Shown one piece after another: positions 1 through 10,950 of a stretch of 64,000 nucleotides of DNA. This DNA comes from Miscanthus floridulus. Its lineage: Eukaryota > Streptophyta > Magnoliopsida > Poales > Poaceae. The notes below the pieces were generated by a model. It saw only the letters and a program-made list of their open reading frames with translations, was not told the origin of the DNA and did not search any database. Made by a program: the position numbers and the translations under genes. The DNA lies in the NCBI RefSeq assembly GCF_019320115.1, contig NC_089591.1, positions 62,753,798 through 62,817,797 of the forward strand, given 5' to 3'. Position 1 is the stretch's first letter. The number at the start of each line of letters is the position of its first letter.

Positions 1-507
1 CTGGCATGCTACCCCTAGGAAGAGATGATTGATTTCTTTAATATTCTTTTATACCAAGCGAGACCCATCTCTATAGACTACACGTTATAGTAAAATACAT
101 AACTATAGTCCGTTGACACCGGATTTATCTTTATGGATTACCTAGTCCATATACATTGCCCTTGCTCTTAGTCCTTGCATTACACAAGTCGCGGATAAGC
201 ACGTACGGGGCCTTAGATTTTTATCGTTGTTAGGAGTAATGACGAGGGCTCCCGCTTCTTTCATCGCTTGGCTTGCTGCGTCTTTCTCCCTTTCGCCGTC
301 TCCGGTACCACCGCAAAGTACGATGGCGACGCTGACGCCTTCGCTTCGCTTGCTCCACCGAGCTGTCGGCACTCGGACAGATTTGTTTTCTATTTCAAAT
401 TAGTAACACGCATATGGTTAAGCCCTTTCGTTTTGCTTTATCTAACACACTCCAAATCCAGTGTACATCTTCAAGCTGGAGCTGGGCTAACCACCTCTCG
501 ATATGTT
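1..507. other. Intergenic, no gene recognised
   Basis: I see no protein family, RNA gene or element end here. A 76-codon frame on the minus strand (142-372) has no motif I recognise and is best treated as chance. Confidence 0.5.
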
Positions 508-617
508 CAGCCTGTTCGGCTGGGCTGGAGGATTATGGCTGAATCGTGGATTATTACTGTTGATTGATTTGGTGTGAAAGAAAAATACTATTTTAACTAA
601 AAATTTACGATCGTTTA
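508..617. repeat. MITE fragment, GTTCGC-type family
   Basis: The segment has the core of a short repeat found about ten times in this window: a GTTCG-type end, then TGGTGTGA(A/G)AGAAAAATACT. Here the left end reads GCCTGTTCGGCTGGG and the right end is eroded, so this is a degraded copy. Confidence 0.5.
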
Positions 618-761
618 CGAGGTTCACCGACCAATCAAACATGCTGGTTGCCGTGGGCAACCCACCTTCCTACTACGTCAGCGTTTGTTTACTGCAGGAC
701 TGTGCGGCTCTGCAATTTTGGTTTCAGAGGGTGATTTACGATTTCGGCATGGGATTTCGGA

Positions 762-986
762 ACTTATTTAGATTGAGGTTAGAAATCAATATTTGACACT
801 GTAGCACTTTCGTTTATATTTGACAATTATTGTCCAATCATGACCTAACTAGGCTCAAAAGATTCGTCTCGTAATTTAGAATCAAACTGTATAATTAGTT
901 ATTTTTTATCTATATTTAATACTCTATGTATATATCTAAAAATTTGATATAATAGAGAGAGTAAAAAAACTTGCAATCTAAACGAA
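762..986. repeat. MITE, TTTAGATTG-ended family
   Basis: The ends are inverted, TTTAGATTG on the left and CAATCTAAAC on the right. The middle contains GACACTGTAGCACTTTCGT and CTCGTAATTTAGAATCAAAC. Related copies occur at 5448-5795, 21617-21850 and 21872-22107, which establishes it as a dispersed repeat. No coding capacity. Confidence 0.65.
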
Positions 987-1672
987 ACCTCGTTTTCCAT
1001 CTTGTCCTTCAGCAGACAGTCCTTGTCAGCGAAAGAATAATATATTTTTTAACAAGAAATCAGTACGAGCAGCAACGTCACCTAAATTTCAGCTAAACGA
1101 ACAGGACCGACGTGTCGTGAGTTCAGTTCGCTGTTTTGTTGACTTGCGCGCCTGTTTAGCCGCTTGGATATTTATCAGATGATGGCGCACCCATTGGTGG
1201 TGCCAACGAACAAAGCGGATTGTTCTTGATCTCATCGTCTCCCTACGTTTTTTTTTTTGTACAGTTTTCCAAACTTATCAGCAGCACAAGCCCTCGTCAG
1301 GCCTCAGCACACCACCCTGACAAGTGACGACGCATATACCGAAAATTCGTTTCGCAGACAAGACACTTGATTACACACAGACAGCTTCTTCCACTTGCGC
1401 GAGTTGCACGGAGCAACAGCGGCATCCGGAGCTCGTCCGGACCCCAACCAATTGCGCCCGAGCTTATCGCATTCCATCCGGTGGAGCTGTCACCGGGATG
1501 CGCGCGCGCGCGCCGTCGCATTTGCGCTGCCCCGTCGTGCACCGCGCAAGTGCAGCGCAGGGCCTTGTTGTCCTGTTCCTCCGCCTTCGCTGGCGAATCA
1601 TCCCTCGTTGCACGCCACATTGCCTCGCCGCGGTGCCCGGTGGCTGGCTGGCTCTGACTGATCGGCGCGGGG

Positions 1673-2554
1673 CTAGATGACGAGCTGCTCCACGCGCGGT
1701 GCCATCGCCGCCTGCTCGACCGGCGCGGCAGGGAACCATGGCTGGGCCGGCCGGTTAAGCTGGGAAGGCGGGGGCACCAGCGCCATGGCCATGTTGGCGG
1801 CCGCTGCCTCGCCTCGCTTCCGCCTCTTGGGCGAACCGCCGGTCGAAGACGAGGAGGTGGAGGAGGAACAGGACGAGAAGGAGTCCGAGGAGGTGGCGGG
1901 CTCCGGCGACGGCCGCTTGTCCCCGGCGGTGGCCGCGGCTGCGATCTCGGAGCCGATGCGGAGCGGGAAGTTGAGGAGAGCACGCGAGCCGCGCATGCGG
2001 TAGGCGGCGCGGTCGTAGGCGAGCGCGGCGTCCTCGGCGGTGTCGTAGGTGCCGAGCCAGACGCGCGCGCCGTTCTTGGCGGGGTCCCTGATCTCCGCCG
2101 CGAACTTGCCCCACGGGCGCTGCCTGACGCCTCTGTAGTGCTTGCCCCTGGCCACGGCTGCCGCGGCCTCCTCCCGCCTGGGCGTGGCGGCCGCCTCGCC
2201 GCCCTCGCTGCTGGGCGTCAGCGGCTCCGCCAGGTCCAGGAGGAGGCCGCCGAAGCAGGAGGAGCCGTCGTAGGAGTAGGAGTAGGCCGAGTCGTCGGGG
2301 GACCTCACCGGCTCGGGCTTCACGTGCGCGAAGGAGCCGTCGGGCAGCCAGCCGTAGGCGAAGGCGTCCTGCAGCGCCCCGAACACCACCATGTCATCGG
2401 CGTCGTCGGTACGGAACGGGAGCGAGCCGCTCCACCGGTCCGCCACCAGGCTCCCGAAGCTCTCGTCGGCCGGCCGCGCCGCCGCTGGCTCCTCCAGGAG
2501 ATGCTGCCGGATGGTGTCCAGCACCAACGCCTCCGACGCCGGGTTCAGCAGCAT
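1673..2554 (-). CDS. AP2/ERF transcription factor, group IXa (AtERF1/ERF2-like)
   Basis: This is a 293-residue intronless ERF-family activator, expected to act in the nucleus by binding GCC-box promoters in ethylene, jasmonate and defence responses. One AP2/ERF domain spans about residues 139-197. It contains [18 protein letters not shown], the [12 protein letters not shown] helix region and the LLNFPLRI end, a combination typical of the AtERF1/NtERF2 type. The N-terminal [13 protein letters not shown] segment (residues 10-22) matches the short leucine-rich motif of that group. An acidic central region follows, and a basic SPKRRKR (241-247) is a likely nuclear signal after a Ser run. The frame is open upstream to 2851, but I chose the ATG at 2554 because a TATA box lies at 2691-2699 and the conserved N-terminal motif begins immediately at this Met; an upstream start would precede the transcription start. 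The frame is intact. The subgroup is family knowledge; the target genes are inference. Confidence 0.93.
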   Translation of the reverse strand: MLLNPASEALVLDTIRQHLLEEPAAARPADESFGSLVADRWSGSLPFRTDDADDMVVFGALQDAFAYGWLPDGSFAHVKPEPVRSPDDSAYSYSYDGSSCFGGLLLDLAEPLTPSSEGGEAAATPRREEAAAAVARGKHYRGVRQRPWGKFAAEIRDPAKNGARVWLGTYDTAEDAALAYDRAAYRMRGSRALLNFPLRIGSEIAAAATAGDKRPSPEPATSSDSFSSCSSSTSSSSTGGSPKRRKRGEAAAANMAMALVPPPSQLNRPAQPWFPAAPVEQAAMAPRVEQLVI

Positions 2555-2690
2555 CCTGGAATCGAGTTCTGTCTCTCGGTTTGGTTTGTGAGCTGATGAC
2601 GAAACTGAAATAGGGAGTGAGCTGTGTGTGTGTCGAATGGGAATGGAAGAAGTGATCGAGTTGAACGGCGAGGGCTGGGCCGGGGGCCGG

Positions 2691-2760
2691 TTTATATAGG
2701 CGGAGGCGGGTTCACACCGGCGTCGCGGTTCGTTGAACTTTCCTAACCTGGAGCCACGTG
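2691..2760 (-). promoter_or_regulatory. Core promoter of the group IXa ERF: TATA box and G-box
   Basis: Read on the minus strand, CTATATAAA lies at 2691-2699, about 140 bases before the chosen ATG. A perfect palindromic G-box CACGTG lies at 2755-2760, about 60 bases further upstream and in the extended form CACGTGAC on the plus strand. G-boxes bind bZIP and bHLH factors (ABA, light or jasmonate inputs); which one acts here cannot be told from sequence. Confidence 0.7.
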
Positions 2761-3593
2761 ACGGAATGGGTTTTTCAGAGTAATAGAAATTAAAATAAGC
2801 AGCGGTCGAGGCCCAGTTAGGCGACGCTAATGCTAGTGCTAGTGATTGCAATCTATCTAGTCGAGTAGTTTACGGGGAGGGCCGCTGGCTTTCCGCTCCC
2901 GGCCGTTGGTTAGATTAGAAGAAGGATCGGATTAGCAGTCCGGTGGCGTCAGCGATGAGGTGGATCGCTCGCGGCCGGGCTCATCTCGAGTCGTCCCGTC
3001 GTGGCGTTGGCGGCACCGGGCTCGCAGGTCGTGCCTGCGTGCCGCGGCGCCGTAGGCCCGTGCCACCGCTCGGTGCTTTCTAGATGGTCCAGCGCCTGCC
3101 CTGCCCTGCCCTGGTCTGCCCGGGCGCATATCCGCCTCGGGGTCTCGAGCTTATTCACACGGCGATCTGGTGATGATCAAGAAGGGACACTTCTTTTTCC
3201 CCATGTCTTTTGGTGATTTTTACTATTATACGAAAAGCTCTTCGAATCGGGTCTCTTAAGCAGCTGACTTTTGTAGATAATCTCGTGACACCAAGTCCTG
3301 AGCCCCGGACCTGCATTTCTCTCGTGTTTTTGTACCAGACGAGAGGCGTTTTGTTCCATGGAAATTCCTCCGCCGTAAAAAGAGCGCGGAATCGACACCG
3401 GAGCCGTGACAAGACCTGTGGATGGATCTGTATTCAGTGCGGTGGCCCTGAAGCTTTGCCGTCGCAGGAAGAAATGGCGTGGAAGTCATGTGGTGCATTG
3501 CTTCTAGACCGTCTTCTGGTTGCACTAGAACACGAGAGGATAGAGACGGCCGCAGCTTTTGTGTGGGGCCCAGCTCGGACTTCTGCGTCCTGT
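2761..3593. other. Upstream region of the IXa ERF, no gene recognised
   Basis: GC-rich to about 3130, then average composition. Short frames on both strands show no recognisable domain. It probably contains distal promoter sequence. Confidence 0.45.
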
Positions 3594-3691
3594 TTGCTTA
3601 GCCATGACTTATCAGTCAATAAATAGTATTTTTCTCTCACACTAAATCAGCCACGGCTACAGCTTATAAGCTAAATCAGCCCAAACGAAAG
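3594..3691. repeat. MITE, GTTCGC-type family (degraded)
   Basis: It contains AATAGTATTTTTCTCTCACA, the reverse complement of the family core, followed by AGCTTATAAGCTAAATCAGC and CCAAACGAAAGGGA as a decayed end. Confidence 0.5.
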
Positions 3692-4681
3692 GGACGCTGA
3701 ACGGAGGCAGCAGCGTGCCCTCTTTCACCCGCTGAGCTTCTAGTTCTGGATACTCAGTATATACGTACACCTATCAACGTAGCGTGATCGTCCAAAGGCG
3801 GATGATCTGATCCACTCATCCTGGTATCTACCGTACGTGCGCGCACGTTGGTAATGCCCTCATGGTGTACGAGTACAGTCTGTAGTGCATCATTCTAGAA
3901 ACGTTGGCAGTTTTCAGGGCCTTGACGTGCTTTGCCAGCCAGCTAGCTTTCTTTGTACAGAGTCGCGCCAATGGGGAGTCTTGCTTTGCTCGCACAAACA
4001 TGCTGCTGTCCGAGAATTGTTTAACAGCGGAGCACGTGATTTCCTCCGGATCACGACTCCGGAGGACACATCAGCTGTGTGTGTGTGGAAGTCCTTGAAA
4101 AGATGGTGTGTGCAGAGGTCTTGTTGTAGCCTCTGATTGCGACGCGCCTACTATTTAACATAGTGGAGTGCAGAGGGAATGCGCGGATTGGTAACAACGT
4201 TTCGGGTGTATGCAGTACCACAAATCGTATATCACATATATACCTATCATATCAGTTTATTACGATTTTTTTAGATTAATCAGTTTATTACGAAATGGCA
4301 CATGCACGAACGCTAGTTTCTTATTAATCTTATAGGGCGAGGTCCATTTAGAAAATTTTGGAGGTGCTTGTTGGATAGTGATCAGGTCCATAGAAAAATT
4401 TGCCCATTGGACAGTAGTGATTCTTTGGAGCTGCTTATAAGGTCTGAATCGGAATAAAACCGCCGCAAGCTCAGACTTCTTATCAAGGCTGATCACGACG
4501 GTTATGCTAACCAATTTCAGGGTTTCATTCATCAATGTCATCGCTAGCTCTCGATACTGAACCGAATCTAATCTGCCACGGGCTGCTGCTGGTTTGTGGT
4601 TTCCAGTTCCAAGCACCATCCGTCACTGCCCACCACAAGTCCACGGGTTTTCGTTTGGTTTGGTTAAACAAAGGAGCTTTA
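3692..4681. other. Intergenic, nothing recognised
   Basis: Several short frames exist on both strands without any recognisable domain, codon bias or element ends. Confidence 0.45.
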
Positions 4682-4701
4682 GGGGTGGGGTGGGGTGGGG
4701 G
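4682..4701 (+). other. G-quadruplex-forming motif, plus strand
   Basis: Four runs of at least four G separated by single T residues (GGGGTGGGGTGGGGTGGGGG) meet the standard intramolecular G4 pattern with one-base loops. Confidence 0.75.
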
Positions 4702-4786
4702 CATACTCTAGGACACAGAGAGTTAGACCAGTCAATGGTCAAGACGGACTTTGACCGTGGACTAGTCCGGAGCCGCAGGACCCACG

Positions 4787-4812
4787 CCCACCCCCACCCC
4801 CACCCCCACCCC
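4787..4812 (-). other. C-rich microsatellite / G-quadruplex motif, minus strand
   Basis: A CCCCCA hexamer is repeated about four times, giving G runs of 4-5 with one-base loops on the minus strand. It lies about 85 bases from the plus-strand G4 at 4682-4701 but on the opposite strand. The region 4813-5254 to its right holds nothing I recognise. Confidence 0.7.
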
Positions 4813-5254
4813 ACGTCTGCTGGTCTGGGCTCCGGTCTCCAGAAGAGGAGGATGCCCATTCCCAGCCCACCATGGGATAGGATAGGAGGGTCACGGGCGC
4901 AGCGAAGACTTGCCTTGTCGTGCGTGCGGGAGACGTCAATGGTCCACGGCCTCAACGGCAGCGGCAGCTTCTCGGCTCCTTCCTTCCTGCCGATTGCTTC
5001 TGCTGTCTCTGGCTCTCTGCCCGCGATCGTATAGCAGTAGTAGCCGCCTGCTCGTACAGGCACAATGCTTCGTGCACCGTCAGTCCGTCACTCTCGTCCG
5101 ATCTGGAACGGACGCCCCGTATTGACTTCAGCAGGCTTGCAGGCTCGACATAATATTACGCATGTACACGCCGATGTGTATAGTAGCGCGGTATAGTCAT
5201 GGGACTAGGGAGAAATCAAAGGACCCTCTTGACCCAATCTGTTTAAGCTTGAGG

Positions 5255-5368
5255 CGACTACTCTATTCGCTTATGCTGAAATTTAACTTATACTGATGTT
5301 TATTCTAATTTGGTGTGAGAAGAAAATATTGTTCGTTGGTTGAGAAGTAGTTCAAGCGAACAGGACGG
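5255..5368. repeat. MITE, GTTCGC-type family
   Basis: The left end is CTATTCGCTTATGCTGA and the right end is TTCAAGCGAACAGGA, so ATTCGCTT and AAGCGAAC are inverted. The core is TTTGGTGTGAGAAGAAAATA. A clear family member with both ends present. Confidence 0.65.
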
Positions 5369-5447
5369 ACAACAACAGCACTGTTTAGGTAGGCTTTGGA
5401 CAGTCGTCAGGACTTCGAAAGACTTCAGCGTGCTGCAGACTAAGGCC

Positions 5448-5795
5448 TTGTTTAAATCTGGGATGTAAAGTTTTAGGGTGTCACATCGGGTGTTATATGG
5501 GGGTGTCGTATGGGGTGTTCGGATACTAGTAAAAAAATAAATTACAGAATCCGTCAGTAATCCGCGAGACGAATTTATTAAGTCTAATTAATACGGCATT
5601 AACATATGTGTTACTGTAGCACCACGTTGTCAAATCATAAACTAGACTTAAAAGATTTGTATCGTAAATTAGTCATAAACTGTATAATTAGTTATTTTTA
5701 ATGTATATTTAATACTCCATATATATATATGAATCATTCGATGGAATAGAGAGGAAACCTTATAGAAAAGAACTAAACAATGCCTAACTTCACTC
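5448..5795. repeat. MITE-like, TTTAGATTG-ended family (diverged)
   Basis: It begins CTTGTTTAAATCTGGGATG and carries the family blocks TTACTGTAGCACCACGTTGTC and AACTGTATAATTAGTTATTT shared with 762-986 and 21617-22107. The right end is blurred. Confidence 0.55.
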
Positions 5796-5850
5796 CCGCC
5801 TCTACCTGTAGCTTCTCACTGCCTGCAGCTGCACTCCAAATGCCCTATTC

Positions 5851-6025
5851 ACTTAACTGATAAACACTAAAAGTATCGTTGACTGATTTGTTGTAAGAGA
5901 AAAATACTATTTATTGTCCTATCTACTTAACTAATAAACACTAAAAGTATCATTGACTGATTTGTTGTAAGAGAAAAATACTATTTATTGAAAAAAAATA
6001 TAGCTTATAAGCAAGCCAACGGGGC
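5851..6025. repeat. GTTCGC-type MITE with internal 74-bp duplication
   Basis: ACTTAACTGATAAACACTAA begins at 5851 and recurs almost exactly at 5925 (period 74). Both copies carry TTGTTGTAAGAGAAAAATAC, the family core. The right end is AGCTTATAAGCAAGCCAACG. Confidence 0.6.
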
Positions 6026-6889
6026 GAAAGCATCGGCTACTACCGGTAGTTTTACCTTTTCGCTGGCCTGAGGCTGAAGGCTGAGACACGACCTTCTCGT
6101 CTTCTCCGCAACAAGGCCAAGACGGTTGAAGAAAGAGTGCCGGGCACATGCCATGACTCTCGGAAAAGCTTCGATGACTGAAGCTGCTCGGTGCTTTCCG
6201 CTCTGCCTGCGCCCATATATGTACGAGTAGGATCGACGTCTTGACCTGGAAAATCGAAGTTAACTCGATTGGTTAAGCTGAATGCATGTTATGACCTCGT
6301 TTGGCACAGCTCAGCTTTACGGTAGTGTACTAATAATGTTTACCTCGATACTCTAGATTAATATTCAAAGTGCCTATCAGATGATGCATGCTGATCTTTG
6401 TAGCGATTATTAGCCATTTGACTTTATCGTCCTAATCCAAAATACATTGCTCAACGGAACTGAGATCTCCTTTCTGCAAAGCCCTTTTCACACACCCATC
6501 AAAACCGTTTCCTTGCCCCCGTTGTCCGGAGTCGCCGATGGAGTAGAATAGTGATGGCTCTCCCCCTCCGTCTCCGCGCGCAGGAGGATCGATCGGCGAA
6601 AGGTTCCCTTCTTCATTCCCTGTGAGCCGGTCAAGTTTAAAATTTTGCAGCTTGATGTAGACGGTAGACCGGGCGGCCGGTGCACTGCACAACCTGACGT
6701 CCGAGTCCAGCGACCAATGCAAAGCCCAGCGGGCGCGCGACTCGCACGATTCGTCGATTAAATTTTCTTATTCTTATCAGCGTGACAGCGAGGGTCTGGA
6801 CTCTGGAAGCCGTGGAGTTCTGGCAGTCTCCTCCGCTCGCGTTTGCGTGCGAAACCAAACAAACGCCTCAAAGCGGAAATATACGTAGG
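6026..6889. other. Intergenic, nothing recognised
   Basis: Frames up to 96 codons on the minus strand (6432-6722) show no domain. A GACCTCGTTTGGCACAGCTC string near 6293 resembles the outer end of a TIR element, but I could not find its partner. Confidence 0.4.
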
Positions 6890-7012
6890 CGCTGTTCGTT
6901 TTTTTCCCCTAAAAACACAAGCTGAAAATACTATTAATTAATTTGAAGTGAGAAAAAAAATACTATTTCTTCGTTGAAAAAGTGTGGCTCATAAGACAAA
7001 CGAACGGGACCA
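6890..7012. repeat. MITE, GTTCGC-type family
   Basis: GCGCTGTTCGTTTTTTTCCC on the left and ATAAGACAAACGAACGGGA on the right form the inverted ends. The core is GAAGTGAGAAAAAAAATACT. Confidence 0.65.
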
Positions 7013-7217
7013 TAATACAATAATTTATGCGCGGGAAACTGAAGCCATGGACGTCTCCATCGACGCCGTGATCATATATTATTGTGTTAATGTGTTCATG
7101 TCTAGTAATTTATATGTGCTCCGATCCTTCTACGCTGTTTCCGCCGTAGATTCTCCGATAATCTGGTGATCAAATTTTCCACGCTTGATGGAACTGGATC
7201 GAGTGGAAAAAATTAGA

Positions 7218-8491
7218 GAGAATTTCTTATTTGACACCAGACAAATGACTCGTTTCTTTCTTGATCCTCAAAAAATTTCCGTTCCGTATTTGACACGGAG
7301 TTCATCTTTCATTCCTTATACGACACTCCTTTGGATTTTTCATTTATGAACCGTTAACTGCCATGTGAAAAGACGATTTTGCCCCAGTGGACCCTACCAC
7401 CCTTCTCCCTCCTCTCCTCCCTTTCTCCCCCCTGTCCGTGCCCGTATAAGCAGCACACCCCTTCCTTCCTCTTTCCTCTCTCTCTCCTCTTCCTCCAGAT
7501 CTAGCGGCGCAGCGGCCGGGCCCCCACGACCGCCGCTCTTCGGCGCGGCCGAACCCCACCGTTGCCGGCAACCGCGGGCCCGTGGCTGCTATCCTGCCTC
7601 CCCTCCCCCTACCGTGCGTGCATCTCTCTCTCTCTCTCTCCTCCCTCCCGACGTGGCCACCCACGTGGGAGGCGCGCCGACGCAGGCATGGCCCCTCTCG
7701 GGCGGCGCACTGACGTCGCAAGGGAAGCCCTCGACGCGGTCGGCCTTCGGAGCGGCAACCCTAGCACGGGCGACCCGAGCGCATTGGGCCCTGCGCATGC
7801 GGTGCACTGCCGTGGCCGGCCCCCCAAAGCGGCAGCCCCCAGCACGGTCGCCTACGCCGCCGCAGGTATGGTCATCGGGAGGAGCCGGTACCTGGCTCGC
7901 TACGCCTCCGCTGCTGGGCCCCTGCTCCTCTCTCACTATGCTGTGTGCGCTGCTCGCCGCCGTAGCCCTTTGCCATGCGTGGTCGCCTCTTCCTCTTCCC
8001 CGCATGCGGCTCCGGTCCGTGGCTGGCCCTGTCTGCGGCGTGTCGCTTCTTCTTCTCCGTCGTCGGCGGTGGCGACACACCTCGGCGGCCGGATCTGCCG
8101 ACAGCTCACCCTCTTCTCCTCGGAGGAGGAGGGTGGCGCGGCTCGTCGGAGGAGGGAGGGGGCTCCGACCGCAGCGGCGGGGACGGCCGCGCGGGGGCCG
8201 CAACGCGCCTGCCTTCTCCACCGCCTTCGTGCTGCTTATACGGGCGTGGACAGGAGGGAGAAGAGGAGGGAGAACGGTGGTGGGGCCCACAGGGGCAAAA
8301 TCGTCTTTTCACATGGCAATTAACGGTTCACGGATAGAAAATCCAACGGAGTGTCGTATAAGGAATGAAAGTTGAACTCGGTGTCAAATAGGAAATGTAA
8401 GGAATGAAAGTTGAACTCGATGTGAGAACGTACTTTTTTTTTTAGGGTCAAAAAAACAGGTTATTTGTCTGGTGTCAAATAAAGAATTCTC
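7218..8491. mobile_element. Long-TIR DNA transposon, MULE-like, non-autonomous
   Basis: The left arm (7218 to about 7455) starts GAGAATTTCTTATTTGACAC. The right arm (about 8230-8491), read in reverse, starts GAGAATTCTTTATTTGACAC. The arms match through CGACACTCC, GTGAAAAGACGATTTTGCCCC and on to a TATACGGGC-type block, giving inverted repeats of about 240-260 bases. The right arm has an extra repeat of GGAATGAAAGTTGAACTCG. The roughly 780-bp centre is GC-rich with (CT)n and frames open on both strands, like Pack-MULE cargo, but I cannot identify a captured gene. Flanks are A-rich and a 9-bp target duplication is not convincing. No transposase is present. Confidence 0.7.
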
Positions 8492-9665
8492 AAAAAAAAA
8501 AAAGTTCTGTTGCGTGGGTGAGGACGAGACTGGAACGGCTAATGGCACGGTGACACAGGCCGTCATCGCACGATCGTGTCACGTGCAGCCGCGAGTACAC
8601 TGTACACAGTACACGTACGAGAGGGCGAAACGTGCCAAGCCAATGACTTTTCCGTGCCTTTCCGCGTTAGCGAGGTGCTAGCTTAGCTCCATATCCATGT
8701 CCACCCATCATCAGGTTTCTTATTTTAGATTTTAGATTAGATCCACGAGAGCACGACGACAAAACGCTTTCAAGCCTGCTTTTGCACCAAACCATCGTCC
8801 CACAAATCAGGGGACGGGGACGGGGACGGGTTTGGCCACGTACTGGCCAGTGGTGGCAGCATACACTGAATCTGGAGCCTTTTCATGACACATGCTCAGT
8901 TGCTGCTGAGACTTTTCAGACTCCTTTTTTTTTTTAATTCAGGCTCCGGAATTCGTGTTTTCTGTTGTATTACGACTTTTAATTTCTATACAGGTACGAC
9001 AAGCGTCATGCGACGTACAATGTGCTCCGTGGATTATTCATGTAGTACTAATCTCGTGAGTTTCAGACTTTGTTCGTGGGGATAAGAATGAGATTTCCGT
9101 GATAAATCCACATCTGTATCAGGCATCAGTGTCTAGTAGTTGTAGGGGCATCATTTGCGGAATCGTCGACGTGGACGTGTGGCGCCAAGTTGGCTGCCCC
9201 GTCTGGCCGTATTGGGTTCATTGCATCCAGGCCGGAAAACGAAAACCCCCACCGTAACGGAAAGTACTTTCATGCCGAACGAAATCCGCATGGAGGCATG
9301 GATAAAATATGAGCCTCTAGTGCAGCAGCATATCCTGCACATGTGCAAGAGAGACTATGGAATCGGGCGGCAAGGTGGCAGCCACTCGCCCAGGCAGTTC
9401 GCTTGATCACCTCTCGCATCCAAAGCAGTCTGGTTCGTTTTGGTTCGCCATCGCGTGCGCCCCAGTTCCTCAGGCAAAGCCGTTCGGATAATACCACATT
9501 TAGAAAAAAGAAGTCTCCACGCATTTAATTGGATGGAGTTAAAAAATCATTTAAAAAGTGTCACTCTGATCGATCAGTATATGTAGGATGGAAATAACAT
9601 GTAATCCTAATGGACTATTTTAGTATTTTATATGCGACCTGTGCGGGTGATCTGTCGTTGCATCG
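8492..9665. other. Intergenic with a G4 motif; no gene recognised
   Basis: Four G runs (GGGGACGGGGACGGGGACGGG) lie at 8810-8830 on the plus strand. Otherwise I see only short unrelated frames. Confidence 0.5.
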
Positions 9666-9955
9666 TACTCTCTCCGTCCCACAAAACATGCAAATCTTAT
9701 TTTTCAAGGCAAGTTTAGTGGAAGTGTGAAATTAAGCATGTACCCCTCCTACATTATTTTTCTCATGTGCTAGAACTCAAAAGCAATCTAGAATGTTCCT
9801 TCAAAGTATAACACGGGATGTGTTGGTTTTTCAAATGTGCAATGTTTTTTGTTGGTATGGTCCATTTGAAAAGGTAACCTAAACTATAGAATTACTTGAA
9901 TTTTGAGATCGGATTTAAACCGCAGGATTACATATTTTGTGGGACGGAGGGAGTA
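9666..9955. repeat. Stowaway (Tc1/Mariner-type) MITE
   Basis: The left end is TACTCTCTCCGTCCCACAAA and the right end TTTTGTGGGACGGAGGGAGTA. The inverted ends are nearly perfect over about 19 bases, each bounded by the TA target of this superfamily. About 290 bp, no coding capacity. Confidence 0.9.
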
Positions 9956-10847
9956 GGAGAAAGCAAGTCCAACAATTACAAGACAAATTGCTAAACAAAG
10001 TTACAAGAAAGGAACGGAAAAAAACAAGCAGCTTTCGCCGCCGCGATGCTAATAATGGTACCTGAGACTCTAGGATATTCCTGCTCTATAGATTGCACAC
10101 ATGGCTGTTAATAACAAAGTGCGCTGTGATGGGCCACTTGGCCAATATATACATTGCTCCAGCTGGCCAGTGGCCCAGTGCATCTTCATGCAACGCACAA
10201 CAGAGAAAAAGACATCCATGGCACTTTCAGAAACCAAACGAGGCTTTACATTTCAACCCCGTCTGGCGTCTAGATGCCATGAACCCCTTATTGATCAGTG
10301 ATCAGCGTCCAGATCACGCCTACGCGGCCTACCACGTCAGGGTGGGAGCACCGAAAGTTGTGTCGCCTTGTGATTATCTGGCTTACAGCAGCCAGTGCTC
10401 ACTTTTTTATAGTATCCACCAAGTAGTGGTTGCAAGGTGTTCCATCCCTTCTGGGCTCTGTCTCAACTCTCAATGGCTCGTGCGATGTCGAAGCGTCCCC
10501 GGTTGCGTCGAAATCTTTTTTTCCCGATATATTAATAGTAATTAATAATCCTGCAGGCAGTAGTTTGCTCTGTTTGGTTTGCTTTGGTTTTGCCCCCTGA
10601 AAAGTGTCTTCGAGTTTCAGTAGTGCGTCATGTGCATGGACATCAATTTTCTAGCTGGTACTAGCAGAGAGTTGCTTGAGCGGCCACTGAAGATAGATGG
10701 CAGCATTGCAACAAGCACTGCAGTAACTTGGTACATTTTGAGGTGCACATGAAGGCCGAGAAAGGCCCAGAAATACCATAGATAGTGTACCCTACAAGAA
10801 GAGTCCACTGTATATACGCCTCACTGCTGATGGAGCGACCAACGTCC
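9956..10847. other. Intergenic, nothing recognised
   Basis: A 150-codon frame at 10093-10545 has no recognisable motif and no supporting context. Confidence 0.4.
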
Positions 10848-10950
10848 TATTCGGCAGATGGTTTCTGTGGCTGATAAGCTGGCTAATGATGATTTATGGT
10901 GAGAGAAAAACATTATTTCATAGCTGATAAGCAGTTCAAACGAACAAAAG
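10848..10950. repeat. MITE, GTTCGC-type family
   Basis: It contains CCTATTCGGCAGATGG, GGCTGATAAGCTGGC, the core ATGGTGAGAGAAAAACAT, and AGCAGTTCAAACGAACAAAA at the right end. Confidence 0.55.

Noticed and set aside
2138..2596. 152-codon plus-strand frame opposite the IXa ERF
   Set aside because: Antisense shadow of the ERF gene; Gly/Val/Arg-rich, no domain.
7365..8375. 336-codon plus-strand frame and 233-codon minus-strand frame
   Set aside because: They lie within the long-TIR element and extend into its inverted repeats; low-complexity Pro/Ser/Arg translation with no family resemblance.
7209..8500. 9-bp target duplication around the long-TIR element
   Set aside because: Flanks AAAATTAGA and AAAAAAAAA agree only because both are A-rich; not strong enough to claim.
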